DNA of 64,000 nucleotides from assembly GCF_001050135.1 (NCBI RefSeq), contig NZ_CP012040.1:62001-126000 (forward strand). The letters are read 5' to 3'. How positions within the stretch are numbered: position 1 is the stretch's first letter; the number at the start of each line of letters is the position of its first letter. The translations under genes and the position numbers were made by a program. Positions 18,357 to 27,912 of this stretch are shown in pieces. Origin of the DNA: Cyclobacterium amurskyense (GTDB lineage: Bacteria > Bacteroidota > Bacteroidia > Cytophagales > Cyclobacteriaceae). The notes below the pieces were generated by a model. That model worked only from the letters and a program-made list of their open reading frames with translations, was not told the DNA's origin and did not search any database.

Positions 18357-20123
18357 ATGAATACGTTTTTTAAAATTACTTTGGCAGTAATTTTTTCACT
18401 GTTTGTAATTGCTTACTTCTATTTTATATTCCCACTCTGGGGCTATCCCTTTAATTCACAAAGACATGGGCAATTGCCTTTGACACCCGCCTGGGCATTG
18501 GAATGCTGGTTATGGGAAGACGATGTCAATACAGCGGCCTTTGTTGATGAACTACTGGACGGTTACAAAGAACATGACATTCCCGTTAGAACCATACTTA
18601 TTGACAGTCCTTGGGCTTACCGCTACAATGATTTTGATGTGGATACCACGCTTTATCCGGATTATAAAAACTGGTTCTTTAACCTTCAGGACGAAGGGTA
18701 CCGGGTGGTATTGTGGATGACAACCATGGTCAACAGTTATAACAAAGACCTTCAACTAAAAGAAGATCCCCTGTGGTATGAAAAAGCAAAATCCAAAGGA
18801 TACCTGGTCTCTGATGGGATAGAGAATAAATGGTGGAAAGGAAGAGGCGGTTTTATTGACTATACCAATCCTGATGCCATGAAATGGTGGCGCGGCATGC
18901 AGCAAAAGGTTTTTGACCTAGGCATAGATGGTTGGAAACTGGATGGTACAGCCACCTTGTTTTGGAAAAACATTGCAGGCATCCCCTTTTTTTACAAAAA
19001 AACGGCTTCAGGTCTTATGACCACGCGAACCTACATGGATCATTATTACCGGGATGAGTACCAGCATGGTCTAAGGCAAAACCCGGAATTTGTCACTTTG
19101 TCAAGATCCATGGATCGTAGTTTTCATCCGGAAGGTTTTGCTCCCTTTGATGCATCTCCGGTAAACTGGGTAGGTGATCAAAAGCACGAATGGGTGACAA
19201 GCGAAATGCTGAAAGAAGCCAAAGAAGATAAGGTAGACATTGCACTGGAAGGCATTCAGGGTTTTGAGTCTGCCATCACAAGCATCCTGAAAAGTGCTGA
19301 AATGGGCTACAATGTCATAGGATCTGATATTGCGGGATTTTCAGGAGGCAAAATCCCACCAAGACTCTACATCAGATGGGCCCAATTTTCCACATTCAAC
19401 GGATTGTTTTTGAATGGTGGACATGGGGAACGCAGGCTTTGGAAACGCAGTGAGGAAGAATTAAATATCATTAGAGAATACTCCTGGTTGCATACTGAGT
19501 TGGTTCCCTATATGTATCATTATGTAGTATCTGCTCATGAAGGCGGATTTGGTTTGATGCAACCCATAGAAGGGAAATACCATTATATGTTTGGGGAAAG
19601 TCTTTTGGTTGCACCTATTTACCAGGACAGATTGATAAATGAAGTCAAGCTCCCAAAAGGAAAATGGCGCTATTGGTTTGATGACACAGAGTTAATCGAA
19701 GGGCCCACCACTTTTAAACAAGAATTCTCATTGGAGGAATACCCGGTTTATATCAAAGAAGGTGCCATCGTACCAATGCATATCAAACGTGCTTACACAG
19801 GGATAGGAAAACCAGAGGATGAAGGTTATTTGACTTTTCTAATCTACCCAGACTTGGAAGAATCAAATTTTGAGGTGTTTAGAGAAAAGGATAAAAGCAC
19901 GGTCTTGACTTATAAAAACTTAGGGAAAAACTTGACGGTTGAAATTTCCGGAAAACAAATTCCACATATCCTTAATATCAAATCCCAGAACAAGCCTTCA
20001 AATATAACTTTGGATGGAAAGCTACTTTTAGAAGAAGTTGATTATAATTATAATACGGAAACTAAAAAGTTACAAATTAAAACTTCAAGCTACAGAGATG
20101 GACTATACCTAATCAATTTTTAA
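18357..20123 (+). CDS. Glycoside hydrolase family 31 (alpha-glycosidase-like)
   Basis: A 588-residue protein anchored by an N-terminal helix (about 5-27), with a GH31 TIM barrel and a C-terminal beta domain. The nucleophile is probably Asp196 in GWKLDGT and the acid/base Asp274 in WVGDQ. GSDIAGFSG and the aromatic RWAQFSTFNGLF segment are further GH31 signatures. The large N-terminal beta-sandwich of classical GH31 enzymes is missing, so it is compact. GH31 covers alpha-glucosidases, alpha-xylosidases, sulfoquinovosidases and others; I cannot choose among them by eye. It lies 84 bases after the PHP gene in the same run. Confidence 0.85.
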   Translation: MNTFFKITLAVIFSLFVIAYFYFIFPLWGYPFNSQRHGQLPLTPAWALECWLWEDDVNTAAFVDELLDGYKEHDIPVRTILIDSPWAYRYNDFDVDTTLYPDYKNWFFNLQDEGYRVVLWMTTMVNSYNKDLQLKEDPLWYEKAKSKGYLVSDGIENKWWKGRGGFIDYTNPDAMKWWRGMQQKVFDLGIDGWKLDGTATLFWKNIAGIPFFYKKTASGLMTTRTYMDHYYRDEYQHGLRQNPEFVTLSRSMDRSFHPEGFAPFDASPVNWVGDQKHEWVTSEMLKEAKEDKVDIALEGIQGFESAITSILKSAEMGYNVIGSDIAGFSGGKIPPRLYIRWAQFSTFNGLFLNGGHGERRLWKRSEEELNIIREYSWLHTELVPYMYHYVVSAHEGGFGLMQPIEGKYHYMFGESLLVAPIYQDRLINEVKLPKGKWRYWFDDTELIEGPTTFKQEFSLEEYPVYIKEGAIVPMHIKRAYTGIGKPEDEGYLTFLIYPDLEESNFEVFREKDKSTVLTYKNLGKNLTVEISGKQIPHILNIKSQNKPSNITLDGKLLLEEVDYNYNTETKKLQIKTSSYRDGLYLINF

Positions 20124-20244
20124 ACTAAACAAGATGACCTGAAAATAAAAACATTAGAAGCCTATATGGTATACTGTAAATAGAGTTAACAGTTTAAAAA
20201 AACACTCAACTGTCAATACATGGCTTAATTAAGATCAACTAACT

Positions 20245-21210
20245 ATGAAAAATACACTTCTTGTACTCCTTACCTTATTCTGTGTGTTTGGATGCAAAAC
20301 TGCAGCAACAGACCCTGACCGCCCAATCAAAGCACCCAAAGGATATATGAATGAAACGTTCCTCAAAATGGCCTACGGTTTGGGAATGTTAGATCTAATC
20401 GATTCTAAGCCCCCTGTACCGGATGATTTAGAGGCGATAAAAAATGTTACTTATAAAACCGTAGGAGATATTGATTTACAATTGGATATCTACAAAAAGA
20501 AAGGCTTGGAAGCTCCTGCACCTACAATGGTATTTATCCATGGTGGAGCCTGGAAAAAAGGTAAGCGGCAGGATTATTTGCCCTATATGATCGATTACGC
20601 GCAGAAAGGTTATGTGACGGTAACTCTCTCCTATAGGCTATCAGGTGTTGCGAAATTTCCGGCAGCTGCCCAGGATGTCAACTGTGGAATCAAATGGGTT
20701 AAGCAACATGCTGCTGATTATGACATTGACCCGGAACGCATGGTGCTGATCGGTGGCTCTGCGGGTGGACACCTTTCGCTATTGCTGGGTTATGGAGGGG
20801 ATGAAACATTATTCAACCAAGACTGTAAGGAGCTTGGTACAGATAGTAAGGTAAAGGCGATTGTAGATTTTTATGGCCCTGTAGACATCACTACTCCCTA
20901 TGCCATTACCACAGAGCAGGTACTTAGTTTTATGGGCGCTACTTATGAAGAAATCCCTGAGATGTACAAACTTGCCTCACCAAGTACCTTTATCAGTCCC
21001 GATGATCCCCCTACTTTAATTTTTCAAGGAACCATTGATTCATTGGTTCCTGTCAGCCAATCAGATTCACTTGCCAGTTGGTTAGATCAGGCCGGTGTAG
21101 ACCATGATTACCACCGACTCAAAGGTTGGCCACATACCATGGATGCTGCCAAAAAAGTAAATGAATATGCCCAATTTTATATTGATGCTTTTTTAGAGAA
21201 ACACCTATGA
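20245..21210 (+). CDS. Lipoprotein alpha/beta hydrolase (esterase)
   Basis: A 321-residue lipoprotein (lipobox FGC, Cys17) with an alpha/beta-hydrolase fold of the BD-FAE/carboxylesterase type. Seen are the oxyanion-hole motif HGGAWKKG, the nucleophile elbow GGSAGG, the acid residue in GTIDSLVP and the catalytic His in GWPHTMD. These enzymes cut ester bonds of acetylated or acylated sugars and lipids. It closes the plus-strand run that begins with the ceramidase-like gene, 121 bases after the GH31 gene. Confidence 0.85.
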   Translation: MKNTLLVLLTLFCVFGCKTAATDPDRPIKAPKGYMNETFLKMAYGLGMLDLIDSKPPVPDDLEAIKNVTYKTVGDIDLQLDIYKKKGLEAPAPTMVFIHGGAWKKGKRQDYLPYMIDYAQKGYVTVTLSYRLSGVAKFPAAAQDVNCGIKWVKQHAADYDIDPERMVLIGGSAGGHLSLLLGYGGDETLFNQDCKELGTDSKVKAIVDFYGPVDITTPYAITTEQVLSFMGATYEEIPEMYKLASPSTFISPDDPPTLIFQGTIDSLVPVSQSDSLASWLDQAGVDHDYHRLKGWPHTMDAAKKVNEYAQFYIDAFLEKHL

Positions 21211-21728
21211 TACGGGAATAGTCACACCGGCTCCAATCTATAAAAGTCTCTAGACTGGTTAAAAATTTGGATGTCCGCAACCCCTTTTAAGCTGAAGATC
21301 ATGAAGTTTTCTTTTATTTAAGTTAATTAAACTGGATCTCTTCATCTCTAGCCGGAGGATACAAAAGGTTTAATAAAGGAAACCCGGCTTTGAACACAGT
21401 TGTCTGTAGGAATAGGTAACTTAAAGAACATCCTTTTATTGAAAGGAACAACAAAAATAATTTGAAATTTAATTCATTATTATTATCTTAATAACAGAAT
21501 TCGAACAATAAATACGTTTAACGGTATCAACATTTATGATATTGTCTTAATATCAGATGTTGATTTAGTAGTTTTTTTTTCAAGCCATTTTACTAAATTA
21601 AGGTTTGTTTTTGTAAAAATCGAAAGGTTGGATTATCCCCAATACAATTCAGTCGCCAATATTAGTAGCCTTTTGATAACGTGTTCTATAGCGAAATGGC
21701 CAATTATAATCTATAAATTGGTTTTAAA
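21211..21728. other. Intergenic gap after the hydrolase run
   Basis: About 520 bases. It holds AT-rich DNA and no gene I can support. A weakly palindromic stretch lies near 21520-21560 (ATCAACATTTATGATATTG...). No clear terminator was found. Confidence 0.4.
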
Positions 21729-22121
21729 ATGCTTACTAAAAGAATTAAAACAATTTTAATCATTTTCTCAATATTTTCCATCTTTTCCTGTGATGAAAAT
21801 TTACATGATTCCCAGACTTTTGATAGCTTTGAAATTCAGGGAGAAGACCTGCTTTCTCATAAAGAGTTAAAAAATATTATTGGCAATATTGCAGAAATTC
21901 AATATGAATTTGAAAACGGAAGAATAAGTGCTGATATTTTGGAAAAAGAAATTAAAAATTCTCTAGATCCTCTTATTAAAAATGGGAGAAATTTACACAG
22001 CAAGTTTTTAAATAACCTTGCTAGAAGTGGAGATCTAAATAAAATGTCTACCCATGAAATAAGAGAGATTGAAGATTTTTCTGATCAACAACTCGCAGAA
22101 CTTTCATTTGCAATAAATTAA
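21729..22121 (+). CDS. Lipoprotein, interrupted by an in-frame stop
   Basis: A 130-residue frame with a lipoprotein signal (lipobox IFSC, Cys21). The rest is charged and helical, ending with DQQLAELSFAIN. The frame does not really end there: directly after the TAA at 22119-22121 the same frame continues for 71 more codons of good protein sequence (22122-22337). This looks like one gene of about 200 residues with a nonsense change. The full protein would have an acidic N-terminal part and a hydrophobic, glycine-rich C-terminal part. I do not recognise a named family; a precursor of a secreted, membrane-active peptide is one guess. Confidence 0.6.
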   Translation: MLTKRIKTILIIFSIFSIFSCDENLHDSQTFDSFEIQGEDLLSHKELKNIIGNIAEIQYEFENGRISADILEKEIKNSLDPLIKNGRNLHSKFLNNLARSGDLNKMSTHEIREIEDFSDQQLAELSFAIN

Positions 22122-22337
22122 TCAAATTACAACTTTTCTATCGATCCAAGAATCCGTTCATGTCTCAATACGGCGTTAGGCATTACAGGGTTGTATGACC
22201 TGATGAGGAATACCCGAGCTTTGGGTAGTGTTCAAACCACAGTTAAAGCTTTACGTTTAGTCGGCCGTAGAGCACTGGGATGGGTTGGTGTAGGACTAAT
22301 GATTTTGGATTTTACTGATTGTTACTATGCTTTATAA
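22122..22337 (+). pseudogene. Detached C-terminus of the 21729 lipoprotein
   Basis: 71 codons in phase with the upstream gene, beginning immediately after its stop. The translation contains ALGITGLYDLMRNTRALG, then VGRRALGWVGVGLMILDF and ends with DFTDCYYAL. It has no start codon of its own that would keep the first part. Such a hydrophobic Gly- and Leu-rich segment with few charges is typical of membrane-inserting peptides. The end overlaps the next gene by 11 bases. Confidence 0.6.
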
Positions 22338-22632
22338 TAAAAACAATGATCGTCTAATCAATTCATGGAATAGCAACACCTCAATCTTTACTGTTTTGAT
22401 GTATGTCCTATATGGTATCTTTTACAGGATTTTAGATCTTCCAGTACTATTTTATTTTCTATCCTTCCTTACCCTTATCAACGTCATTGCCATTATTTGG
22501 CTCTTATCATTGATTTTCAAAAACACAGCTGGCAGTCTTTTTAAAGACAAGCGTTTTGGTTTTGCGTCTTTGAGACTTATTTTAAACTCCTTGCTATTCT
22601 TTCTGATTATTACCGCTGCAATTAGTGGCTAA
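22327..22632 (+). CDS. Small membrane protein of unknown function
   Basis: A 101-residue protein with three likely membrane helices (about 18-35, 38-62 and 80-99). It overlaps the end of the interrupted lipoprotein gene by 11 bases in another frame, so the two are translationally linked. A small membrane protein next to a hydrophobic exported peptide is a common pattern for immunity proteins, but that is only an inference. No family recognised. Confidence 0.65.
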   Translation: MLYNKNNDRLINSWNSNTSIFTVLMYVLYGIFYRILDLPVLFYFLSFLTLINVIAIIWLLSLIFKNTAGSLFKDKRFGFASLRLILNSLLFFLIITAAISG

Positions 22633-23049
22633 AAGGAATCTCTTGAAGGTGCCTAATAAATGGAAAATGAAACAAAAGCGAATAAAATTTGCAAAAATGA
22701 TATCGGTAAAAAGAAAATAATCCCTGATTCTAAAACATTTAAAATAGTAAGATTAGCCCCCTAAATTGGGTAGAGATTTCAACGGTATCGTTGCAAGAAA
22801 AGGCAACAATACCGCCAAAACACTGTCACATAATATTGGCTACCTAGGGCCAATAACTTAGGCTGTGGTATTATCGTCACTGCTAGGGAGTAATTGCGTA
22901 CAAAAATGGTAAAGTAAATCAGCACTGCGACTGCGGCAGTCCGTGGGAATAGGTATATGCCCTATATTATCCAATGACCCTATTCGAAATCTTTACACTG
23001 CCATTACAATTCAGATTGCTTCGCTTAAGCTCGCAATGAGGATAGGCTC
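22633..23049. other. Intergenic gap with low-complexity hairpins
   Basis: About 420 bases between convergent genes. It contains several imperfect inverted repeats (for example GCAGT...ACTGC near 22870-22950) and CAGATTGCTTCGCTTAAGCTCGCAATGAG near 23010-23040, a form of the common Bacteroidota GATTGCTTCGC...GCAATG repeat. No gene seen. Confidence 0.4.
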
Positions 23050-25158
23050 TTACCTTTTAAAATACGGGTAATCAGCAGGCTCTTGTTTTCCCTCGGTGGT
23101 CATGGTAGAGGTGATATCAAAACTTGAGCGTTGCCAATAATAGAATTGCCCTGTTTCAGTTCCTACTACAAGGTCAGGTATCCCGTCTTTATTGAAGTCA
23201 GAAACAACAGGGCCATCGGTATGCCCCATCAGGGTTTTGGAAAGCACTCTTCCCATGTATTCCAAAACCAATTTACCATCCTTCATTCCTTTGTTTTTCA
23301 TCCAGTCTACTGCTGGTTTGGAGGAAACAATCAGGTCTTCCAGTCCATCACCATCCCAATCGTGAAAAGTAATTTTTAATCTTCCACTACTTGACCCTGT
23401 ACGTTGATTGAGCAATATGGGCTTACCGTCAGGAAAGACAAAATTCCTTTGCGGATGCATCAACACTAGCTTTTCGTTTACCTTTTTCCGCGGGTACACT
23501 GCCAGATAACCTTCATGATCCAATATGACCAGGTCATTTAATCCATCATCGTTAAAGTCCATAATCAATGGAGATGTTCTCCAAGGAGCCAATAATTCAT
23601 TGTCTGCTTTGGCCACACCGGGCACCCAGTCAGGCCGAAGTGGTTCGCCTTCCCATTCCACGTACAATGGCTGTGGGGCTGCCAGTTTAGGGGCTTTCTT
23701 GCTACCAGTATTTTTAAAAAACACAATATTTCCATTGTGTTCATTGGCCAGAATATCCGGCAAATCATCTTCATCCCAATACCCCACATCAATGGTGCTA
23801 TACCCCCAAATTGGGGCCTCAGTGTTGGGAAGGGCTTCCGTTTGAATCAACCGGATAGGCTTTCCATCTGCCTCAAGCAATTGAGGAGCATCCCATACAG
23901 GGTCTTTCCCTCCAAGGTTTTTAATGAAGCCAATATGTCCCACTCCATTTCCACTAATAATATCATCCAATCCATCTCCATCCCAATCAAAAATCCTAGG
24001 CGCCACTAAAGCACCAAAATCTACATATTTGGCTTCTTGCTGAATATATACTGGCGCTGCAAATTGAGGTATTCCGTCTTTGATTTCTCCAGTATGCCTG
24101 AGGTAAGAGATTTTCCCATCTTCATCCCCAGCCAAAATATCCATAAAACCATCTTTGTTCCAGTCAATTGCCGTCTGATGCATGGTAGCCCTAGACTCAT
24201 ATTGGATGGGAAGTCCATCAATTTTCAAAGCTATCCCTAGGCCAAACTCATATTCTGTAGCAGAACCGGTATTCTCGAAGTAAACGATAAAGTCATCGTT
24301 CCAGTCAATGTCAAAATTTTCATGGTTTTTACCAATACTCAAAAAATCATAGTCTCCATCATTGTCAAAATCCGCAAACATGGGTTTCATCGATAACCCT
24401 TCGGATAAAGGAGATCCATCTGATTTCAAAAGTCTTTGGGGACTTTCATATACTGGATCCTCATTGGTGCCAGAATTTTTCAAAAACAATACATGGCTTT
24501 TTCCATCGGTTACAAATTCAAGTTTTTTCGCCAGTTCCCCTATCCGGCCTCGGTAAGTTCTGGGTTTGTCCCGTGTGGCAACTGCCATCAAATCATGGAC
24601 ACCATCCCCATCAAAATCAATAATTTTCCACTCTGTTTTGCAGTTGTGCAAGTAATCGTATCCATCAACAGGTAAATGCACTTCATTTTCATCCCAAAAG
24701 ACATTTTGAGGCACATTTTTATAAATCAAAAGCTTTTCTCTAACCCTATCAGGGGTAAGCACGTGCACTCCTTCCCCCACATAAGAGGCCTGAAACCTGG
24801 AACCATCATCGCCCAACCTCCTTCTTTCAAAAGACACCTTCATTCTCCTTCTAAATACAGGCATTTCCGTGTTCCCTGAAATATTCTCAAAGTAGAAAAT
24901 TCCGGATTCCGTATAGCTTCCGGATTCTGAAATCAACAAATCCAGATCTCCATCCCCATCAAAGTCCATGGGCATGGGTACGGCTTTAAAACCAGCATCT
25001 AAGTCTACCAGCAAACCAGGATTATTATAGGCCAGTTTGTGAAGCATATTGTCACCATAAATGCTTGATTCTGCAGACGGCTGGTTCGTTCCACAGGAAA
25101 AGAGGAAAAGGCTACCTATTGCTAAAATAGGCAGCCAGGTTTTAATGGGTTTAATCAT
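23050..25158 (-). CDS. FG-GAP/VCBS repeat lipoprotein
   Basis: About 702 residues from the ATG at 25158, chosen because it gives a clean lipoprotein signal (lipobox LFSC, Cys22); a longer frame upstream lacks one. The body is an FG-GAP/VCBS beta-propeller with nine calcium-binding-type loops: DFDGDGDLD, DFDGDGVHD, DFDNDGDYD, DWNKDGFMD, DWDGDGLDD, YWDEDDLPD, DFNDDGLND, DWDGDGLED and DFNKDGIPD. Proteins of this type sit on the outer surface and bind or lyse polysaccharides; no catalytic motif is clear. The next gene upstream (DUF5009) ends 19 bases before this start, so the two are likely cotranscribed. Confidence 0.85.
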   Translation of the reverse strand: MIKPIKTWLPILAIGSLFLFSCGTNQPSAESSIYGDNMLHKLAYNNPGLLVDLDAGFKAVPMPMDFDGDGDLDLLISESGSYTESGIFYFENISGNTEMPVFRRRMKVSFERRRLGDDGSRFQASYVGEGVHVLTPDRVREKLLIYKNVPQNVFWDENEVHLPVDGYDYLHNCKTEWKIIDFDGDGVHDLMAVATRDKPRTYRGRIGELAKKLEFVTDGKSHVLFLKNSGTNEDPVYESPQRLLKSDGSPLSEGLSMKPMFADFDNDGDYDFLSIGKNHENFDIDWNDDFIVYFENTGSATEYEFGLGIALKIDGLPIQYESRATMHQTAIDWNKDGFMDILAGDEDGKISYLRHTGEIKDGIPQFAAPVYIQQEAKYVDFGALVAPRIFDWDGDGLDDIISGNGVGHIGFIKNLGGKDPVWDAPQLLEADGKPIRLIQTEALPNTEAPIWGYSTIDVGYWDEDDLPDILANEHNGNIVFFKNTGSKKAPKLAAPQPLYVEWEGEPLRPDWVPGVAKADNELLAPWRTSPLIMDFNDDGLNDLVILDHEGYLAVYPRKKVNEKLVLMHPQRNFVFPDGKPILLNQRTGSSSGRLKITFHDWDGDGLEDLIVSSKPAVDWMKNKGMKDGKLVLEYMGRVLSKTLMGHTDGPVVSDFNKDGIPDLVVGTETGQFYYWQRSSFDITSTMTTEGKQEPADYPYFKR

Positions 25159-25177
25159 TATTGTAAAATGTTTATTG

Positions 25178-26281
25178 CTATATTTTAATATAAGTATTGT
25201 TTTTATGCATGTACCATAATATAAGGTAAAGCAAGCCAAAACCACCAAGGGTGGTCAATGCACCATAATAGGCACCTGTATATTGCTCCAAACCATACAA
25301 TAGAAAATGGGCTATATCAGGGAAGCTAATGACATGGGAAAGCACATATGCAGTAATGGCATTCATCCCGATCACTTTAAACATAAAAGTCCATTTCACC
25401 TTACCTTTCACATCAATGATCCAGTAAAACAGGGCCATTAAAAGAAAACAAACGCCAGAGGAGGCGAGCACAAATGAACTGGTCCATATTTTTTTTACAA
25501 TCGGATGCCAAATTCCCCAAATCATGCCCAATGCCAATCCTGCAACACCCACAATCAATAGGTAAAGGGCCACTTTATTTCTAGGAAGATTGGATTTAAT
25601 CAACTCTCCAGCAAAGAGTCCGGACAAGGTAGTAGCTATAAATCCAAAACCAGTCAGTACCCAGGTGTATTGATAGCCATCGTCAAATCGACCCAATACC
25701 AAATGATCAAAATACAAAGCATAATTTTTATCAGGAAGAATCACACTTTGACCAACTCCCGGAACATTGGGAACTGTGAGTATCAAGGCATAAATGATCA
25801 AACAAGCAGCAAACATAATATAGCGCCCATTCCTGCTCAAATAAATAAAAGCCAGACAAGAAAAGAAATAGCCTACTGCAATCGCTTGAAGGGTATTGCT
25901 AAAGATTTTAAAGGTATTGACATCCAAGGCCAGTAAATTTCCCTGAACAATCCATCCCAAGAAAAACAGGATAAAGACCCGCTTAAAGAGTTTTTTATAA
26001 ATCTGAGCCTTTCCTGTATTTTCCTGCATTCTTTTGGACAAGGAAAAAGGAATAACAGCCCCCACCATAAAAAGGAACAGCGGCATGATGATATCGTAAA
26101 AGGTGGATCCAAACCAATCGGGATGGTCAAATTGGTTGGCCAAAAAACCTGTAATCGTGGATTGGGAACCTTTGTGAAGCAGAGCGAAAAAACGATCCGC
26201 AAAAATAATAAACAACATATCAAATCCTCTCAGTGCATCTATGGAGAGGATTCTGTTGGGTTTGATGGTTTGCTCATTCAT
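25178..26281 (-). CDS. DUF5009/HGSNAT-like membrane acyltransferase
   Basis: A 367-residue membrane protein with about ten helices. The N-terminal motif LSIDALRGFDMLFI and the block FYDIIMPLFLFMVGAVIPFS are signatures of the heparan-alpha-glucosaminide N-acetyltransferase/DUF5009 family, which moves acetyl groups across a membrane to sugar amines. The catalytic His expected in this family probably lies in the loop NQFDHPDWFG. The gene is close to the FG-GAP lipoprotein gene, and next upstream is a sialidase-like gene. This fits handling of acetylated amino sugars, but the substrate is inferred. Confidence 0.82.
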   Translation of the reverse strand: MNEQTIKPNRILSIDALRGFDMLFIIFADRFFALLHKGSQSTITGFLANQFDHPDWFGSTFYDIIMPLFLFMVGAVIPFSLSKRMQENTGKAQIYKKLFKRVFILFFLGWIVQGNLLALDVNTFKIFSNTLQAIAVGYFFSCLAFIYLSRNGRYIMFAACLIIYALILTVPNVPGVGQSVILPDKNYALYFDHLVLGRFDDGYQYTWVLTGFGFIATTLSGLFAGELIKSNLPRNKVALYLLIVGVAGLALGMIWGIWHPIVKKIWTSSFVLASSGVCFLLMALFYWIIDVKGKVKWTFMFKVIGMNAITAYVLSHVISFPDIAHFLLYGLEQYTGAYYGALTTLGGFGLLYLILWYMHKNNTYIKI

Positions 26282-26463
26282 GAAAATAAACTTTAATGGG
26301 TGGTGGAAAGAAGGTAATATATCAATTTATTTAAACAAAAATCTAAATTGAATTGGTTAAACGCTTCTGGGTTTATGTTTGATCTTTTGAAAAACAAGGA
26401 TTATAATAGCTCTAATAGGCGGTAAAACAGATCAGCACCAACTGTAAAGACATAGCATCAAGA

Positions 26464-27699
26464 TTATTTGCCAAATAATTTATTGCGCTTTTTCCAATTT
26501 ATCTTGGCAACATAAACACTGCCATCGCTTCCATACTTCTCTACTCCTTCTGGCTGCATCCATTCCGAAACAGTCACCCATGTTTCTTTTGGACTTATTT
26601 CTGTTACTCCAAAATTACCCAGTCTGGCACCTCTCTCTGGCACTAGGGCAATTTCTGTTTCTCTGATTACCGCTAACTTTTCGGTGTCAATCTTGGCCAT
26701 AAACAATGGCGCACGGTGTCTGAAAACATGATCATTGTCTGCACCTCTACGTGTATATACCAAGTACAATCCATCGGAATGCCTTACCCAATGCTGCTGG
26801 GTATTGTAATTACCCAAGGGCGATCCATCGTCAAAAGTCCATGGTTTGATCTCATCGTAATGCAAACCGTCCTTACTGGAAGTAATATAACCCTGCAGGT
26901 CATTTCTGATGGTAAGAAAATATTTACCCCCAAATTCCATCAACGAGGGTTCGTGCAAACCTCTGGTCTCATTATCCACCCAAAGTGAATTCCCTTTCTT
27001 TAAATACCGCAATGTCTTCCCATCAAAACTACAATGACATACCGTTACTCTGGAATTTTTTCCCTGAGAAGTATAATATATGGGTAATAAAATTGAGCCA
27101 TCAGCTAAATCCAGTCGCTGAACACATCCAGCCCCTGCACTTGCAAGTTCATCACCTTCCGGCATTTCCAATTTCATCCACGGCAGCCATTCAGCACTCT
27201 TGGGGTCGTAGACAGAATAGGAAGTATGTCTTGCCCCATGATGATCGACTTTCCAGTCAGGAGTGTAAACAATGGTATGGCCTGTTCCCAAAAGCACGCC
27301 TGACTTTTCGTGCCACTTGGGCCAAAAATCAGCAGCCGCTACTGGCCGTTCCAAACCAGCTATGGTTTCCATTTTAGGAGCTAAAGGCTCGGACTTTTCA
27401 GGCTTTGTCCATGTTTTCCCTTTATCCATACTCCGAATCTGATACATTCCTTTAAATACATCGCTTCCTTCCAAGTCCAGTGTACTCATGGTCATGACAA
27501 TCTCTTTTGTTCCATTCACCTTTCCTGCTCTAGGATGCACCCAACATTGTTTGCCATCAAAAAGCTTGGCCACCACATCTAAGCTGACCGTAAAATCCGG
27601 TACCAAAGGTGCTCTAGGAAAGGAGAAACCCACTTGAGGAAGGCTCAGTACCAGGAAGGAAGCACTACTTTTAAGGAGAAATTTTCTACGGTTCAACAT
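26464..27699 (-). CDS. Sialidase-like secreted protein (Tat signal)
   Basis: About 411 residues from the ATG at 27699, which gives a twin-arginine-type signal (NRRKFLLKSSASFLVLSLP). The body looks like a six-bladed propeller of the sialidase superfamily: an Asp-box SMDKGKTW lies near residue 90 and a second weaker one (SSKDGLHYD) near residue 275. The superfamily includes exo-sialidases and other exo-glycosidases or lyases, so sialic acid is not certain. It precedes the DUF5009 and FG-GAP genes on the same strand with a 182-base gap. Confidence 0.72.
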   Translation of the reverse strand: MLNRRKFLLKSSASFLVLSLPQVGFSFPRAPLVPDFTVSLDVVAKLFDGKQCWVHPRAGKVNGTKEIVMTMSTLDLEGSDVFKGMYQIRSMDKGKTWTKPEKSEPLAPKMETIAGLERPVAAADFWPKWHEKSGVLLGTGHTIVYTPDWKVDHHGARHTSYSVYDPKSAEWLPWMKLEMPEGDELASAGAGCVQRLDLADGSILLPIYYTSQGKNSRVTVCHCSFDGKTLRYLKKGNSLWVDNETRGLHEPSLMEFGGKYFLTIRNDLQGYITSSKDGLHYDEIKPWTFDDGSPLGNYNTQQHWVRHSDGLYLVYTRRGADNDHVFRHRAPLFMAKIDTEKLAVIRETEIALVPERGARLGNFGVTEISPKETWVTVSEWMQPEGVEKYGSDGSVYVAKINWKKRNKLFGK

Positions 27700-27912
27700 G
27701 CTAATATTCTTTTTCAGGAGTAGGATAAATAACCAATAATAAGGAAACATACATAAAACTGACCTTATAAACCACCGTTTTTTCACAAAATAACGGTACT
27801 TTTATCTGACTGGTTTTCACCTGCCAGCATTCCACTTATTTATTGTTGATTAGGTCTCCTTTTTCAAAGGAATACCCTTGTCAATACCATTCAAAAAACC
27901 ATTCGGACGATA

